Of a DNA stretch of 64,000 bases, positions 39,723 through 52,358 are shown in pieces (position 1 is the first letter of the stretch; the number at the start of each line of letters is the position of its first letter). A model generated the notes under the pieces. It was not told the origin of the DNA, made no database searches, and worked only from the letters and a program-made list of their open reading frames with translations. Source of the stretch: Lepidurus packardi (taxonomy: Eukaryota > Arthropoda > Branchiopoda > Notostraca > Triopsidae); the NCBI GenBank assembly GCA_023053545.1, contig JAKZAN010000065.1, positions 1 through 64,000 on the forward strand. The letters run 5' to 3'. A program made the translations under genes and the position numbers.

Positions 39723-41210
39723 CCTCCAATTTTTTGGTAGTTTCGTTAAAATGTTATAATGTACCATGTCTTTGCCTTGGCTAGTTTTCGGTGTTTTTCT
39801 TAAAATCTCCTCTATTTCCCATTCTTTAAAAGGTGTATCAAACTCAGTCGTGCTGTTTATATCGCCTATCATGTTATCTATTTCAAACTGCATGTGGAAT
39901 ATCTCCGCTTCATTTGCCTCAGTTTCCGGCTCCTCACTTTGTATCTTGGCGAAATGCTCCACCAGCATTCCTGCTTTCTCTTCGTTTTGTTGTGTACACT
40001 TTCCCCCTGAGTTGAGTTTTACCCTATCTATATTTTCCATTGGTACTCCTTCCATTCTACTTATTAGCTCCCACATTTGTTTTGTTGTTGTTTGCTTTCC
40101 TAGGCCCTCCACCTTCGACTTCCAGTGGGCTCTTTTCGTTTCCTGTGTGACTCTCTTGCCAATTGCTTTGTATTTTTTGTATTCTGTCAGGGTTTCAGCG
40201 TTGGGGTTTCGTTTTAATATTCTATACTTCGCTCGCATGATGCTTATTGCTTCGCTGCAATTTTCATCCCACCACGGTTTCCGTATTCTACGTTGGCTCC
40301 CTTTTGTGTTATTTTCCCTGCTTGTCCCCTCTCTCCAGGGTATATGCTTCTTAGTGATTTTTAGGAGTGTATCTATAAAACGCTTGTATCGTTCCTCTAC
40401 CCTTCCCCATCGCACTCCCTTTTCTATGTCTGTTTCCTCCATTTCTCTGCTCCACTCCTCCCAATTCGCTTTCTTAAAATTCCATCGCGGGGTCGTTTCT
40501 CTAATAACCAACCCCGTTGCTCCTTCTACTTCGAGTATGATTGGGAAATGGTCGCTTTGTAGCATTGCCCCTATATTGACTCGCGTCTTGTCGTGCATGT
40601 TTGCTGTCGTAAACACTAGGTCAATGGTGGTGAGCGCCCCTCTATCAGTTGTGTGTGTACCAACGCCCTTTGGGGAAGCTAGTACTAAGTTTCCCCATTC
40701 TTCTAAAAACGAGAATAAAATATTCCCTCTGGTATTGTTAAAATCCTTTCCGTTCCATAAATTATGGTGTGAATTAAAATCTCCAAACATAAGACATTTC
40801 TCATCATGGCCGATTTGAGACAAATAAAATTCATATTCTTGTTTTGTTATTTTTTTCCCTGTTTGCACTTGTAGGTACATGCCGACTAGATATATATCCT
40901 GTTTTTCCCACTTTGCCTTCACACATCCTACCTCCAGTACTCCGTTTACGAAGGGTTCCATTGGTAGCCAGTCGATTTGCATTCCACTTTTCACATAAAA
41001 TAAAATTCCCCCTCCTCTCTAATGAGGTCTGTCTTTTCTATAGCATTCGTACCCAGCAATTACAGCTTTCCTCCCCTCTTTCAACAACGTTTCACATATA
41101 AAAATAACATCTGGGGTCTGTTGCATCTCACTAATGTATGCACATAAGCTGCTAAGATGCTGCGTGATGCTTCGTGCATTCCACACTAGGATTTTTATAG
41201 AGCTCCCCAT
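39719..41210 (-). pseudogene. LINE copy 1 ORF2: APE-like endonuclease, interrupted
   Basis: Begins at an ATG directly after a TGA and overlaps the ORF1 stop by 16 bases, the usual coupled arrangement. The product would nick target DNA to prime reverse transcription. Endonuclease residues match copy 2. A TAG at 41019-41021 replaces the AAG (Lys64) of copy 2 and ends the protein after 63 residues. The coding sequence is then cut by the LTR insertion at 39719; its last codons lie at 36319-36337. RT is absent. Not functional. Confidence 0.9.
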
Positions 41211-42583
41211 TCAAACAATATTGTAATTAGTTCTCCCTCCCTTATTAGCTCTTTTCCCAAACATAAAAACTGCCTACCTTTCTCTTCCCAGCTACTTTCG
41301 TTTAAAATTATTGGGATAATCCTTCTGATTACCTTCTGTATTATTGTCCGAATTACCCCTGGTTTTCCCCTTACCTCGCAGTTGTCAATGTCATTGTGAC
41401 CATTTCCTTGTTCTTTTTGCTTTCCTGGCCTGCTTGTTTCTGCTTGCGGTGGTCTTTTGCTACCATCCTCCGTCGTAACCTTCTTCGTCCCTGCGGCTAT
41501 CTCCCTGTACGTGAGTCTCTGTGTGCCTGTGCTTGTTTGCGGTATCTCTTCTGCCGCCGTCTCGACTTCTCGGGTGTCAGGTGTCTTCTTGGTCTTTGAT
41601 TGGGATGGTTCTTCTTGAAGTCCTGCTTTTGCTTTTTGACCGCCCTCCATTGCCCTCTTAAAAACGGTGCATTTTGTGTCTGCCGCTGAATTACTGCCGC
41701 GGCAGTTAGCACACGTGGGTGTCATACCCTGTATCTTCCTCATACAACTTTCAATTCTGTGGTCGTCCCCGCAGAAACCACAGCGCTGCTTGGCCGTACA
41801 CACTGTACTTACGTGCCCAAACCTCTGGCATCTATAGCACCTAATTGGTTTGGGCTTAAATGGAATCACTGGAACTTTAAAGAACCCGATATTAACTTGA
41901 CTAGGCAGTTCATTTCCTTCAAATGTAACGTGGTATGCCCCGTGGCAAACTTGTCGCTCTCTCGGAAGCTATACAATGTTCTGACTGAGTATAGACCCAT
42001 TATATTCTGCTCCATAATCTCCTCTCTGGATGTACCCCATATTTTGACTATCCCGTGCTGCAGCACTAGGGGCTTAGCCATCCGCATATGTACCTTCCAT
42101 TGCCCAATACTCTTGATTGCCAATAATTTTTCCACTATATCCGGTTGGGATGTGAAGAACAAAAGTTCCCCCCCCATTGGTCACTTTTGTCTCCATTGCC
42201 GTGATCCCCAGGTTTTTAATAGCTTTTCCTAATGCAAATGGGCTGACCCCCTTAAAGTTTTTTCCCTCCTCTATCAACTTCCCCACGACTGGTCTTTTGT
42301 CCTTTGTTCCTTCTACATATTCATTGTTCTTATGCGCTTGGCTAATCACTGACACCTCTCGTTCCTCAACTACTAAGCATTCTCCTTCCGTATTTTCCTC
42401 TGTGTCTTTCTCCACAACTTTTGCCACCTTTCCTGACCCTCCCTTTATCTTTTTCTTTGGCCTCACAGTCTTCCAACCTGGATCTTCACTGGACTGACCT
42501 TCTTCCTGCTCTACTACTAATTTCTCCTTACATCTTTTCCTGATGACAATTAAATCATCCTCGCTGGAATCCTCCATTTCCAT
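41195..42583 (-). pseudogene. LINE copy 1 ORF1: Gag-like RNA-binding protein, two frameshifts
   Basis: ORF1 proteins of this superfamily bind the element's RNA. The start is taken as the ATG at 42583-42581; a stop lies just upstream of the preceding GTG. The N-terminal part is acidic then lysine-rich, followed by a middle domain. The C-terminal part has two clear zinc knuckles (CX2CX4HX4C and CX2CX3HX4C) and a third Cys cluster without its His. Two breaks are visible. A run of 8 Gs (C run at 42168-42175), against 10 in copy 2, shifts the frame. Near 41940, at a run of 4 Gs, the frame must change again to reach the zinc knuckles; that second break is shared with copy 2. Confidence 0.87.
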
Positions 42584-43128
42584 TAGCAACACCTAAGACG
42601 TAAACCAGAACAAAAAAACTATCACTGTAACCGTAACGAACAGAACAAACCCGTAACCAATGCCCAAGCGCGTCGCGTCACGTGTCGTGATGTCAAGCCA
42701 CGCCCGTCACAGTCCGGATGATAGCGTGCTCGTGCCACACCTTGCCACGTCAACATGCTAGCACTCGAAAACAAATTTCCTTCCCTTTATACAGTTATAC
42801 AATCAGAAACACTTTGTTAAACATAAATCACACACCAACGAAAAACCCCCACCACAAATATACACTTCCAAAAACACTATAACCGAAAAAATAACCCACC
42901 AGCTGTTTGCAGCTGCCTGGTCACAACTGTCCCAATATTAACCCTCTCTCTCTCTAATAAACGACTAACAAAACAACAATTGTAACAATAAATCAACTAA
43001 TACACAACTTCTATATCACCACGAACAAAAACTATGTATCTGCTACTAATTTTAGTGACTTTTTTCCTTGATAACTCGCACTGCATGTAAGACACGTCTA
43101 TCCTGGTGTATATTCCGGTCTTCATCTG
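42584..43128 (-). promoter_or_regulatory. LINE copy 1 5'UTR
   Basis: 545 bp from the satellite junction to the ORF1 ATG. It contains a CpG-rich stretch with a CACGTG palindrome at 42679-42684, a CAGCTG-N4-CAGCTG pair near 42900, a short CT run and A-rich DNA. It is nearly identical to 52359-52903. A downstream promoter element lies near its 5' end (listed separately). Confidence 0.75.
43093..43099 (-). promoter_or_regulatory. Downstream promoter element in LINE copy 1
   Basis: AGACGTG on the minus strand fits the arthropod consensus (A/G)G(A/T)CGTG exactly. It lies at +30 to +36 from the junction with satellite, near the spacing of about 28-30 used by TATA-less insect LINE promoters. It suggests that the 5' end is complete to within a few bases. 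Confidence 0.55.
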
Positions 43129-45481
43129 TTACGGGCTGAATTAATTCCTTACGGACTGAATTAAGTCCTTACGGACTTAATTAATTCTTTACGGACTGAA
43201 TTAATTCCTAACGGACTGAATTAATTCTTTACGGACTTAATTAATTCATTACGGACTGAATTAATTCTTTACGGACTGAATTAATTCCTTACGGACTGAA
43301 TTAATTCCTTACGGACTGAACTAATTCCTTACGGACGGAATTAATTCCTTACGTACTGAATTAATTCCTTACGGACTGAATTAATTCCTTACGGACTGAA
43401 TTAATTCCTTACTGACTGAATTAATTCATTACGGACTTAATTAATTCATTTCGGACTGAATTAATTCCTTACGGACTGAATTAATTCCTTACGGACTGAA
43501 TTAATTCCTTACGGAATGAATTAATTCTTAATGATTGATTGAATTCCTTACTTACTGAATTAGTTAGTTTCGGATTGAATTAATTCCTTACGGACTGAAT
43601 TAATTAATTACGGACTGAATTAATTCCTTACGGGCTTAATTAATTCTTTACGGACTGAATTAATTCCTTTCGGACTGAATTAATTCCTTACGGACTGAAC
43701 TAATTCCTTACGGACGGAATTAATTCTTTACGGACTTAATTAATTCATTTCGGACTGAACTAATTCCTTACGGACGGAATTAATTCTTTACGGACTTAAT
43801 TAATTCATTACGGACTTAATTAAATCCTTACCGACTTAATTAATTCCTTACGGAATGAAATAATTCCTTACGGAATGAATTAATTCCTTACGGAATGAAT
43901 TAATTCCTTACGGAATGAATTAATTCCTTACGGAATGAATTATTTTCTTACGGACTTAATTAATTCCTTACGGCCTGATTTAATTCCTTACAGACTGAAT
44001 TAATTCCTTACGTCCTGATTTAATTCTTTACAGACTGAATTAATTCCTTATGGACTGAATTAATTCCTTACGAACTTAATTAATTCCTTACGGACTTAAT
44101 TAATTCCTTACGGACTTAATTAATTCCTTGTCGACTGAAATAATTCCTTACGGACTGAATTAATTCCTTACGGACTGAATCAATTCCTTACGGACTGAAT
44201 TAATTCTTTACGGACTTAATTAATTCATTTCGGACTGAATTAATTCCTTACGGACTGAATTAATTCCTTACGGACTGAATTAACTAATTACGGACTGAAT
44301 TAACTACTTACGGACTGCATTAATTCTTTACGGACTGAATTATTTCCTTACGGACTTAATTAATTCCTTATAGACTTAATTAATTCCTGACGTACTGAAT
44401 TAATTCCTTACGGACTGAATTAATTCCTTACGGATTGAATTAATTCCTTACGGCCTCATTCAATTCCTTACAGACTGAATTAATTCCTTTCGTCCTGATT
44501 TAATTCCTTGTGGACTGAAATAATTGCTTAAGGACTGAATTAATTCTTTACGGACTGAATTAATTCCTTACGGACTGAATTAATTCCTTACGGACTGAAC
44601 TAATTGCTTACGGACGGAATTAATTTCTTACGGACTGAATTAATTCATTACGGACTTAATTAAATCCTTACCGACTTAATTATTTCCTTACGGAATGAAT
44701 TAATTCCTTACGGACTGAATTAATTCTTTATGATTGAATGAATTCCTTACTTACTGAATTACTTTGTTACGGACTGAATTAATTCCTTACGGACTGAATT
44801 AATTAATTACGGACTTAATTATTTCCTTACGGACTTAATTATTTCCTTACGGAATGAATTAATTCCTTACGGAATGAACAAATTCCTTACGGACTTATTT
44901 AATTCCTTACGGACTGAACACATTCCTTACGGACTTAATTAATTCCTTACGGACTGAACAAATTCCTTACGGACTTAATAAATTCCTTACGGAATGAATT
45001 AATTCCTTACGGACTGAATTAATTCCTTACGGACTGAATTAATTCTTTACGGACTGAATTAATTCATTACGGACTGAATTAATTTCTTACGGACTTAATT
45101 AATTCCTTACGGACTGAACATATTCCTTAAGGACTTAATTAACTCCTTACGGACTTAATTAATTTTTTACGGACTGAATTAATTCCTTACAGACTGAATT
45201 AATTTTTTACGGACTTAATTAATTCCTTACGGACTGCACAAATTCCATACGGACTTAATAAATTCCTTACGGACTTAATTAATTCCTTACGGACTGAATT
45301 AATTCTTTAGGATTGATTGAATTCCATTCTTACTGAATTAATTCCTTACGGACTGAATTAATTCCTTACGGATTTACTTAATTCCTTACGGACTGAATTA
45401 ATTCCTTACGGACTGAATTAATTCTTTACGGGTTGAAGTAATTCATTACGGACTTAATTAATTCCTTACGGACTGAATTAA

Positions 45482-46059
45482 TTCTTTATGATTGATTGAA
45501 TTCCTTACTTACTGAATTAGTCAGTTACGGATTGAATTAATTCCTTACGGACTGAATTAATTAATTACGGACTGAATTAACTACTTACGGACTGTATTAA
45601 TTCTTTACGGACTGAATTATTTCCTTACGGACTTAATTAAGTCCTTACGGACTTAATTAATTCCTGACGTACTGAATTAATTCCTTACGGACTGAATTAA
45701 TTCCTTATGGACTGAATTAATTCCTTGTGGACTGAAATAATTGCTTACGGACTGAATTAATTGCTTACGGACTGAATCAAATCTTTACGGACTGAATTAA
45801 TTCTTTACGGACTGAATTAATTCCTTACGGACTGAATTAATTCCTTACGGACTGAACTAATTCCTTACGGACTGCACAAATTCCTTACGGACTTAATAAA
45901 TTCCTTACGGACTTAATTAATTCCTTACGGACTGAATTAATTCTTTAGGATTGATTGAATTCCATTCTTACTGAATTAATTCCTTACGGAATGAATTAAT
46001 TCCTTACGGATTTAATTAATTCCTTACGGACTTAATTAATTCCTTACGGACTGAATTAA
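45482..46059 (+). repeat. 578-bp tandem higher-order unit, copy 1
   Basis: Runs from one TTCTTTATGATTGATTG marker to the next (46060). The rare ACTGTATTAATT monomer recurs at the same 578-bp offset (45591 and 46169), as do AAGTCCTTACGG and CTGACGTACTG variants. Confidence 0.85.
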
Positions 46060-46637
46060 TTCTTTATGATTGATTGAATTCCTTACTTACTGAATTAGTC
46101 AGTTACGGATTGAATTAATTCCTTACGGACTGAATTAATTAATTACGGACTGAATTAACTACTTACGGACTGTATTAATTCTTTACGGACTGAATTATTT
46201 CCTTACGGACTTAATTAAGTCCTTACGGACTTAATTAATTCCTGACGTACTGAATTAATTCCTTACGGACTGAATTAATTCCTTATGGACTGAATTAATT
46301 CCTTGTGGACTGAAATAATTGCTTACGGACTGAATTAATTGCTTACGGACTGAATCAAATCTTTACGGACTGAATTAATTCTTTACGGACTGAATTAATT
46401 CCTTACGGACTGAATTAATTCCTTACGGACTGAACTAATTCCTTACGGACTGCACAAATTCCTTACGGACTTAATAAATTCCTTACGGACTTAATTAATT
46501 CCTTACGGACTGAATTAATTCTTTAGGATTGATTGAATTCCATTCTTACTGAATTAATTCCTTACGGAATGAATTAATTCCTTACGGATTTAATTAATTC
46601 CTTATGGACTTAATTAATTCCTTACGGACTGCACAAA
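46060..46637 (+). repeat. 578-bp tandem higher-order unit, copy 2
   Basis: Follows 45482-46059 directly and repeats its rare monomers in order. 578 is 29 monomers less two bases, as expected from two 19-bp marker monomers. The right end is approximate. Confidence 0.75.
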
Positions 46638-49462
46638 TTCCTTACGGACTTATTAATTCCTTACGGACTGAATTAATTCTTTAGGATTGATTGAATTGAA
46701 TTCTTACTGAATTAATTCCTTACGGAATGAATTAATTCCTTACGGATTTAATTAATTCCTTACGGACTTAATTAATTCCTTACGGACTTAATTAATTCCT
46801 TACGGACTTGATAAATTCCTTACGGACTTAATTAATTCCTTACGGACTGAATTAATTCTTTAGGATTGATTGAATTCCTTTCTTACTGAATTAATTCCTT
46901 ATGGACTGAATTAATTCCTTACGGATTTAATTAATTCCTTACGGACTTAATTAATTCGTTGCGGACTGAATTAATTCCTTACGGACTGAATTAATTCATT
47001 ACGGACTGAATTAATTCCTTACGGACTGAATTAATTCTTTAGGATTGATTGAATTCCTTTCTTACTGAATTAATTCCTTACGGACTGAATTAATTCCTTA
47101 CGGACTTAATTAATTCCTTACGGAATTAATTAATTCCTTACGGACTTGATAAATTCCTTACGGACTTAATTAATTCCTTACGGACTGAATTAATTCTTTA
47201 GGATTGATTGAATTCCTTTCTTACTGAATTAATTCCTTACGGACTGAATTAATTCCTTACGGATTTAATTAATTCCTTACGGAATTAATTAATTCCTTAC
47301 GGACTTAATTAATTCCTTACGGACTTGATAAATTCCTTACGGACTTAATTAATTCCTTACGGACTGAATTAATTCTTTAGGATTGATTGAATTCCTTTCT
47401 TACTGAATTAATTCCTTATGGACTGAATTAATTCCTTACGGATTTAATTAATTCCTTACGGACTTAATTAATTCGTTGCGGACTGAATTAATTCCTTACG
47501 GACTGAATTAATTCCTCACGGACTGAATTAATTCTTTACGGACTGAATTAATTCATTACGGACTGAATTAATTTCTTACGGACTTAATTAATTCCTTACG
47601 GACTGAACAAATTCCTTACGGACTTAATTTTTTTTCCTTTACGGACTGAGTTAATTCATTACGGACTTAATTAAATCCTTACCGACTTAATTAATTCCTT
47701 ACGGAATGAATTAATTCCTTACGGACTGAATTAATTCTTTATGATTGAATGAATTCCTTACTTACTGAATTAGTTAGTTACGGACTGAATTAATTCCTTA
47801 CGGACTGAATAAATTAATTACGGACTGAATTAACTACTTACGGACTGAACTAATCCATTACGGACTGAATAAATTCCTTGGGGACTGAATTAATTCCTTA
47901 CGGACTTAATTAATTCATTACGGACTTAATTATTTCCTTACGGACTGAACAAATTCCTTACGGACTTAATTAATTCCTTACGGACTGAATTAATTCCTTA
48001 CGGACTGAATTAATTCTTTACGGACTGAATTAATTCATTACGGACTGAATTAATTCCTTACGGACTTAATTAATTCCTTACGGACTGAACTTATTCCTTA
48101 CGGACTTAATCAACTCCTCACGGACTTAATTAATTCTTTACGGACTGAATTAATTCCTTACGGACTGAATTAATTTTTTACGGACTTAATTAATTCCTTA
48201 CGGACTGAACAAATTCCTTACGGACTTAATAAATTCCTTACGGACTTAATTAATTCCTTACTGACTGAATTAATTCTTTAGGATTGATTGAATTCCTTTC
48301 TTACTGAATTAATTCCTTACGGATTTAATTAATTCCTTACGGACTTAATTAATTCCTTACGGACTAAATTAATTCCTTACGGACTGAATTGATTCTTTAG
48401 GATTGATTGAATTCCTTTCTTACTGAATTAATTCCTTATGGACTGAATTAATTCCTTACGGATTTAATTAATTCCTTACGGACTTAATTAATTCGTTGCG
48501 GACTGAATTAATTCCTTACGGACTGAATTAATTCCTTACGGACTGAATTAATTCTTTCGGACTGAATTAATTCATTACGGACTGAATTAATTTCTTACGG
48601 ACTTAATTAATTCCTTACGGACTGAACAAATTCCTTACGGACTTAATTTTTTTTCCTTTACGGACTGAATTAATTCATTACGGACTGAATTAATTCCTTA
48701 CGGACTTAATTAATTCCTTACGGACTGAACAAATTCCTTACGGACTTAATTAATTCCTTACGGACTTAATTAATTCTTTACGGACTGAAATAATTCCTTA
48801 CGGACTGAATTAATTCCTTACGGACTTAATTAATACTTTACGGACTGAATTAATTCCTTACGGACTGAATTAATTCCTTACGGACTTAATTTTTTTTCCT
48901 TTACGGACTGAATTAATTCATTACGGACTGAATTAATTCCTTACGGACTTAATTAATTCCTTACGGACTGAACAAATTCCTTACGGACTTAATTAATTCC
49001 TTACGGACTTAATTAATTCTTTACGGACTGAAATAATTCCTTACGGACTGAATTAATTCCTTACGGACTTAATTAATACTTTACGGACTGAATTAATTCC
49101 TTACGGACTGAATTAATTCCTTACGGACTGAATTAATTCTTTCGGACTGAATTAATTCATTACGGACTGAATTAATTTCTTACGGACTTAATTAATTCCT
49201 TACGGACTGAACAAATTCCTTACGGACTTAATTTTTTTTCCTTTACGGACTGAATTAATTCATTACGGACTGAATTAATTCCTTACGGACTTAATTAATT
49301 TTTTACGGACTGAAATAATTCCTTACGGACTGAATTAATTCCTTACGGACTTAATTAATACTTTACGGACTGAATTAATTCCTTACGGACTGAATTAATT
49401 CCTTACGGACTTAATTAATTCCTTACGGACTTAATTAATTCCTTACGGACTGAACAAATTCC

Positions 49463-50983
49463 TTACGGACTTAATAGAAGCATTCTCAATGCTTGCCTCC
49501 AATTTTTTGGTAGTTTCGTTAAAATGTTATAATGTACCATGTCTTTGCCTTGGCTAGTTTTCGGTGTTTTTCTTAAAATCTCCTCTATTTCCCATTCTTT
49601 AAAAGGTGTATCAAACTCAGTCGTGCTGTTTATATCGCCTATCATGTTATCTATTTCAAACTGCATGTGGAATATCTCCGCTTCATTTGCCTCAGTTTCC
49701 GGCTCCTCACTTTGTATCTTGGCGAAATGCTCCACCAGCATTCCTGCTTTCTCTTCGTTTTGTTGTGTACACTTTCCCCCTGAGTTGAGTTTTACCCTAT
49801 CTATATTTTCCATTGGTACTCCTTCCATTCTTCTTATTAGCTCCCACATTTGTTTTGTTGTTGTTTGCTTTCCTATTCCCTCCACCTTCGACTTCCAGTG
49901 GGCTCTTTTCGTTTCCTGTGTGACTCTCTTGCCAATTGCTTTGTATTTTTTGTATTCTGTCAGGGTTTCAGCGTTGGGGTTTCGTTTTAATATTCTATAC
50001 TTCGCTCGCATGATGCTTATTGCTTCGCTGCAATTTTCATCCCACCACGGTTTCCGTATTCTACGTTGGCTCCCTTTTGTGTTATTTTCCCTGCTTGTCC
50101 CCTCTCTCCAGGGTATATGCTTCTTAGTGATTTTTAGGAGTGTATCTATAAAACGCTTGTATCGTTCCTCTACCCTTCCCCATCGCACTCCCTTTTCTAT
50201 GTCTGTTTCCTCCATTTCTCTGCTCCACTCCTCCCAATTCGCTTTCTTAAAATTCCATCGCGGGGTCGTTTCTCTAATAACCAACCCCGTTGCTCCTTCT
50301 ACTTCGAGTATGATTGGGAAATGGTCGCTTTGTAGCATTGCCCCTATATTGACTCGCGTCTTGTCGTGCATGTTTGCTGTCGTAAACACTAGGTCAATGG
50401 TGGTGAGCGCCCCTCTATCAGTTGTGTGTGTACCAACGCCCTTTGGGGAAGCTAGTACTAAGTTTCCCCATTCTTCTAAAAACGAGAATAAAATATTCCC
50501 TCTGGTATTGTTAAAATCCTTTCCGTTCCATAAATTATGGTGTGAATTAAAATCTCCAAACATAAGACATTTCTCATCATGGCCGATTTGAGACAAATAA
50601 AATTCATATTCTTGTTTTGTTATTTTTTTCCCTGTTTGCACTTGTAGGTACATGCCGACTAGATATATATCCTGTTTTTCCCACTTTGCCTTCACACATC
50701 CTACCTCCAGTACTCCGTTTACGAAGGGTTCCATTGGTAGCCAGTCGATTTGCATTCCACTTTTCACATAAAATAAAATTCCCCCTCCTCTCTTATGAGG
50801 TCTGTCTTTTCTATAGCATTCGTACCCAGCGATTACAGCTTTCCTCCCCTCTTTCAACAACGTTTCACATATAAAAATAACATCTGGGGTCTGTTGCATC
50901 TCACTAATGTATGCACATAAGCTGCTAAGATGCTGCGTGATGCTTCGTGCATTCCACACTAGGATTTTTATAGAGCTCCCCAT
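49463..50983 (-). pseudogene. LINE copy 2 ORF2: endonuclease plus start of RT, truncated
   Basis: 506 residues, of which the last few come from satellite. The APE-like endonuclease spans about residues 1-230, with the expected residues visible: N11 in WNARSI, E40 in CETLL, D144 and N146 in GDFNSH, D220-H221 in SDHFPI. These cut the DNA strand that primes reverse transcription. A linker with the KPWWDE motif follows (about 290), then the pre-RT region with FKEWEIEEIL and GKDMVHYNIL at the very end. The frame leaves the element a few residues later and stops in satellite. Full-length ORF2 of such LINEs is about 1,000 residues or more, so RT is missing. The endonuclease frame itself is open. The start ATG follows a TGA and overlaps ORF1 by 16 bases. 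Confidence 0.9.
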
Positions 50984-52358
50984 TCAAACAATATTGTAAT
51001 TAGTTCTCCCTCCCTTATTAGCTCTTTTCCCAAACATAAAAACTGCCTACCTTTCTCTTCCCAGCTACTTTCGTTTAAAATTATTGGGATAATCCTTCTG
51101 ATTACCTTCTGTATTATTGTCCGAATTACCCCTGGTTTTCCCCTTACCTCGCAGTTGTCTATGTCATTGTGACCATTTCCTTGTTCTTTTTGCTTTCCTG
51201 GCCTGCTTGTTTCTGCTTGCGGTGGTCTTTTGCTACCATCCTCCGTCGTAACCTTCTTCGTCCCTGCGGCTATCTCCCTATACGTGAGTCTCTGTGTGCC
51301 TGTGCTTGTTTGCGGTATCTCTTCTGCCGCCGTCTCGACTTCTCGGGTGTCAGGTGTCTTCTTGGTCTTTGATTGGGATGGTTCTTCTTGAAGTCCTGCT
51401 TTTGCTTTTTGACCGCCCTCCATTGCCCTCTTAAAAACGGTGCATTTTGTGTCTGCCGCTGAATTACTGCCGCGGCAGTTAGCACACGTGGGTGTCATAC
51501 CCTGTATCTTCCTCATACAACTTTCAATTCTGTGGTCGTCCCCGCAGAAACCACAGCGCTGCTTGGCCGTACACACTGTACTTACGTGCCCAAACCTCTG
51601 GCATCTATAGCACCTAATTGGTTTGGGCTTAAATGGAATCACTGGAACTTTAAAGAACCCGATATTAACTTGACTAGGCAGTTCATTTCCTTCAAATGTA
51701 ACGTGGTATGCCCCGTGGCAAACTTGTCGCTCTCTCGGAAGCTATACAATGTTCTGACTGAGTATAGACCCATTATATTCTGCTCCATAATCTCCTCTCT
51801 GGATGTACCCCATATTTTGACTATCCCGTGCTGCAGCACTAGGGGCTTAGCCGTCCGCATATGTACCTTCCATTGCCCAATACTCTTGATTGCCAATAAT
51901 TTTTCCACTATATCCGGTTGGGATGTGAAGAACAAAAGTTCCCCCCCCCCATTGGTCACTTTTGTCTCCATTGCCGTGATCCCCAGGTTTTTAATAGCTT
52001 TTCCTAATGCAAATGGGCTGACCCCCTTAAAGTTTTTTCCCTCCTCTATCAACTTCCCCACGACTGGTCTTTTGTCCTTTGTTCCTTCTACATATTCATT
52101 GTTCTTATGCGCTTGGCTAATCACTGACACCTCTCGTTCCTCAACTACTAAGCATTCTCCTTCCGTATTTTCCTCTGTGTCTTTCTCCACAACTTTTGCC
52201 ACCTTTCCTGACCCTCCCTTTATCTTTTTCTTTGGCCTCACAGTCTTCCAACCTGGATCTTCACTGGACTGACCTTCTTCCTGCTCTACTACTAATTTCT
52301 CCTTACATCTTTTCCTGATGACAATTAAATCATCCTCGCTGGAATCCTCCATTTCCAT
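50968..52358 (-). pseudogene. LINE copy 2 ORF1: zinc-knuckle RNA-binding protein, one frameshift
   Basis: Starts at the ATG 52358-52356. The upstream frame (about 240 codons) carries the acidic and lysine-rich N-terminus and the middle domain, and stops at 51639. The zinc-knuckle part lies in another frame (about 220 codons, ending 50968). Conserved-looking sequence switches frame near 51713-51716, where the coding strand has four Gs; one missing base there would explain it. Knuckles: CX2CX4HX4C, CX2CX3HX4C, and a third Cys cluster with Asn where His is usual. The same break exists in copy 1, so it predates the duplication. The 10-base G run (51941-51950) is in frame here. Confidence 0.87.

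Larger units (their letters stand above)
39719..43128 (-). mobile_element. LINE copy 1, I/Jockey-superfamily fragment lacking RT and 3' end
   Basis: Minus-strand element with a 545-bp 5'UTR, ORF1 with zinc knuckles and the endonuclease half of ORF2. With the 19 bp at 36319-36337, and counting the target duplication once, it is 3425 bp. LINE copy 2 is 3427 bp. The two-base difference is the length of one C run. By eye I count about 14 substitutions between copies, so identity is near 99.6%. The satellite joins at the same bases on both sides in both copies. Usually LINEs lose 5' ends; here the 5' end looks complete and everything after the start of RT is gone. Confidence 0.92.
43129..49476 (+). 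repeat. 20-bp satellite array, block 2
   Basis: The same satellite in the same orientation lies between the two LINE islands. It is richer than block 1 in the GGAATGAATTAATTCC, TAGTTAGTTACGG, ACTGTATTAA and TTTATGATTGATTG variants, and contains several 8-T monomers near its right end. Its left edge (from 43129) matches the edge of block 3 (from 52904), and its right edge (up to 49476) matches the right edge of block 1 (up to 36318). This is what a tandem duplication of satellite plus LINE predicts. No gene is visible. Confidence 0.97.

Noticed and set aside
39766..40818. 350-codon plus-strand reading frame (also at 49539-50591)
   Set aside because: It lies antisense to the LINE endonuclease ORF2, which has clear catalytic motifs. 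The plus-strand translation has no recognisable domain.
42679..42684. Functional E-box (CACGTG) in the LINE 5'UTR
   Set aside because: A six-base palindrome in a CpG-rich stretch is expected by chance often enough. No other support.
49232..49239. The 8-T run as a poly-A tail remnant of a minus-strand retroposon
   Set aside because: It is a regular satellite monomer variant found at many sites, with no adjoining foreign sequence or target duplication.
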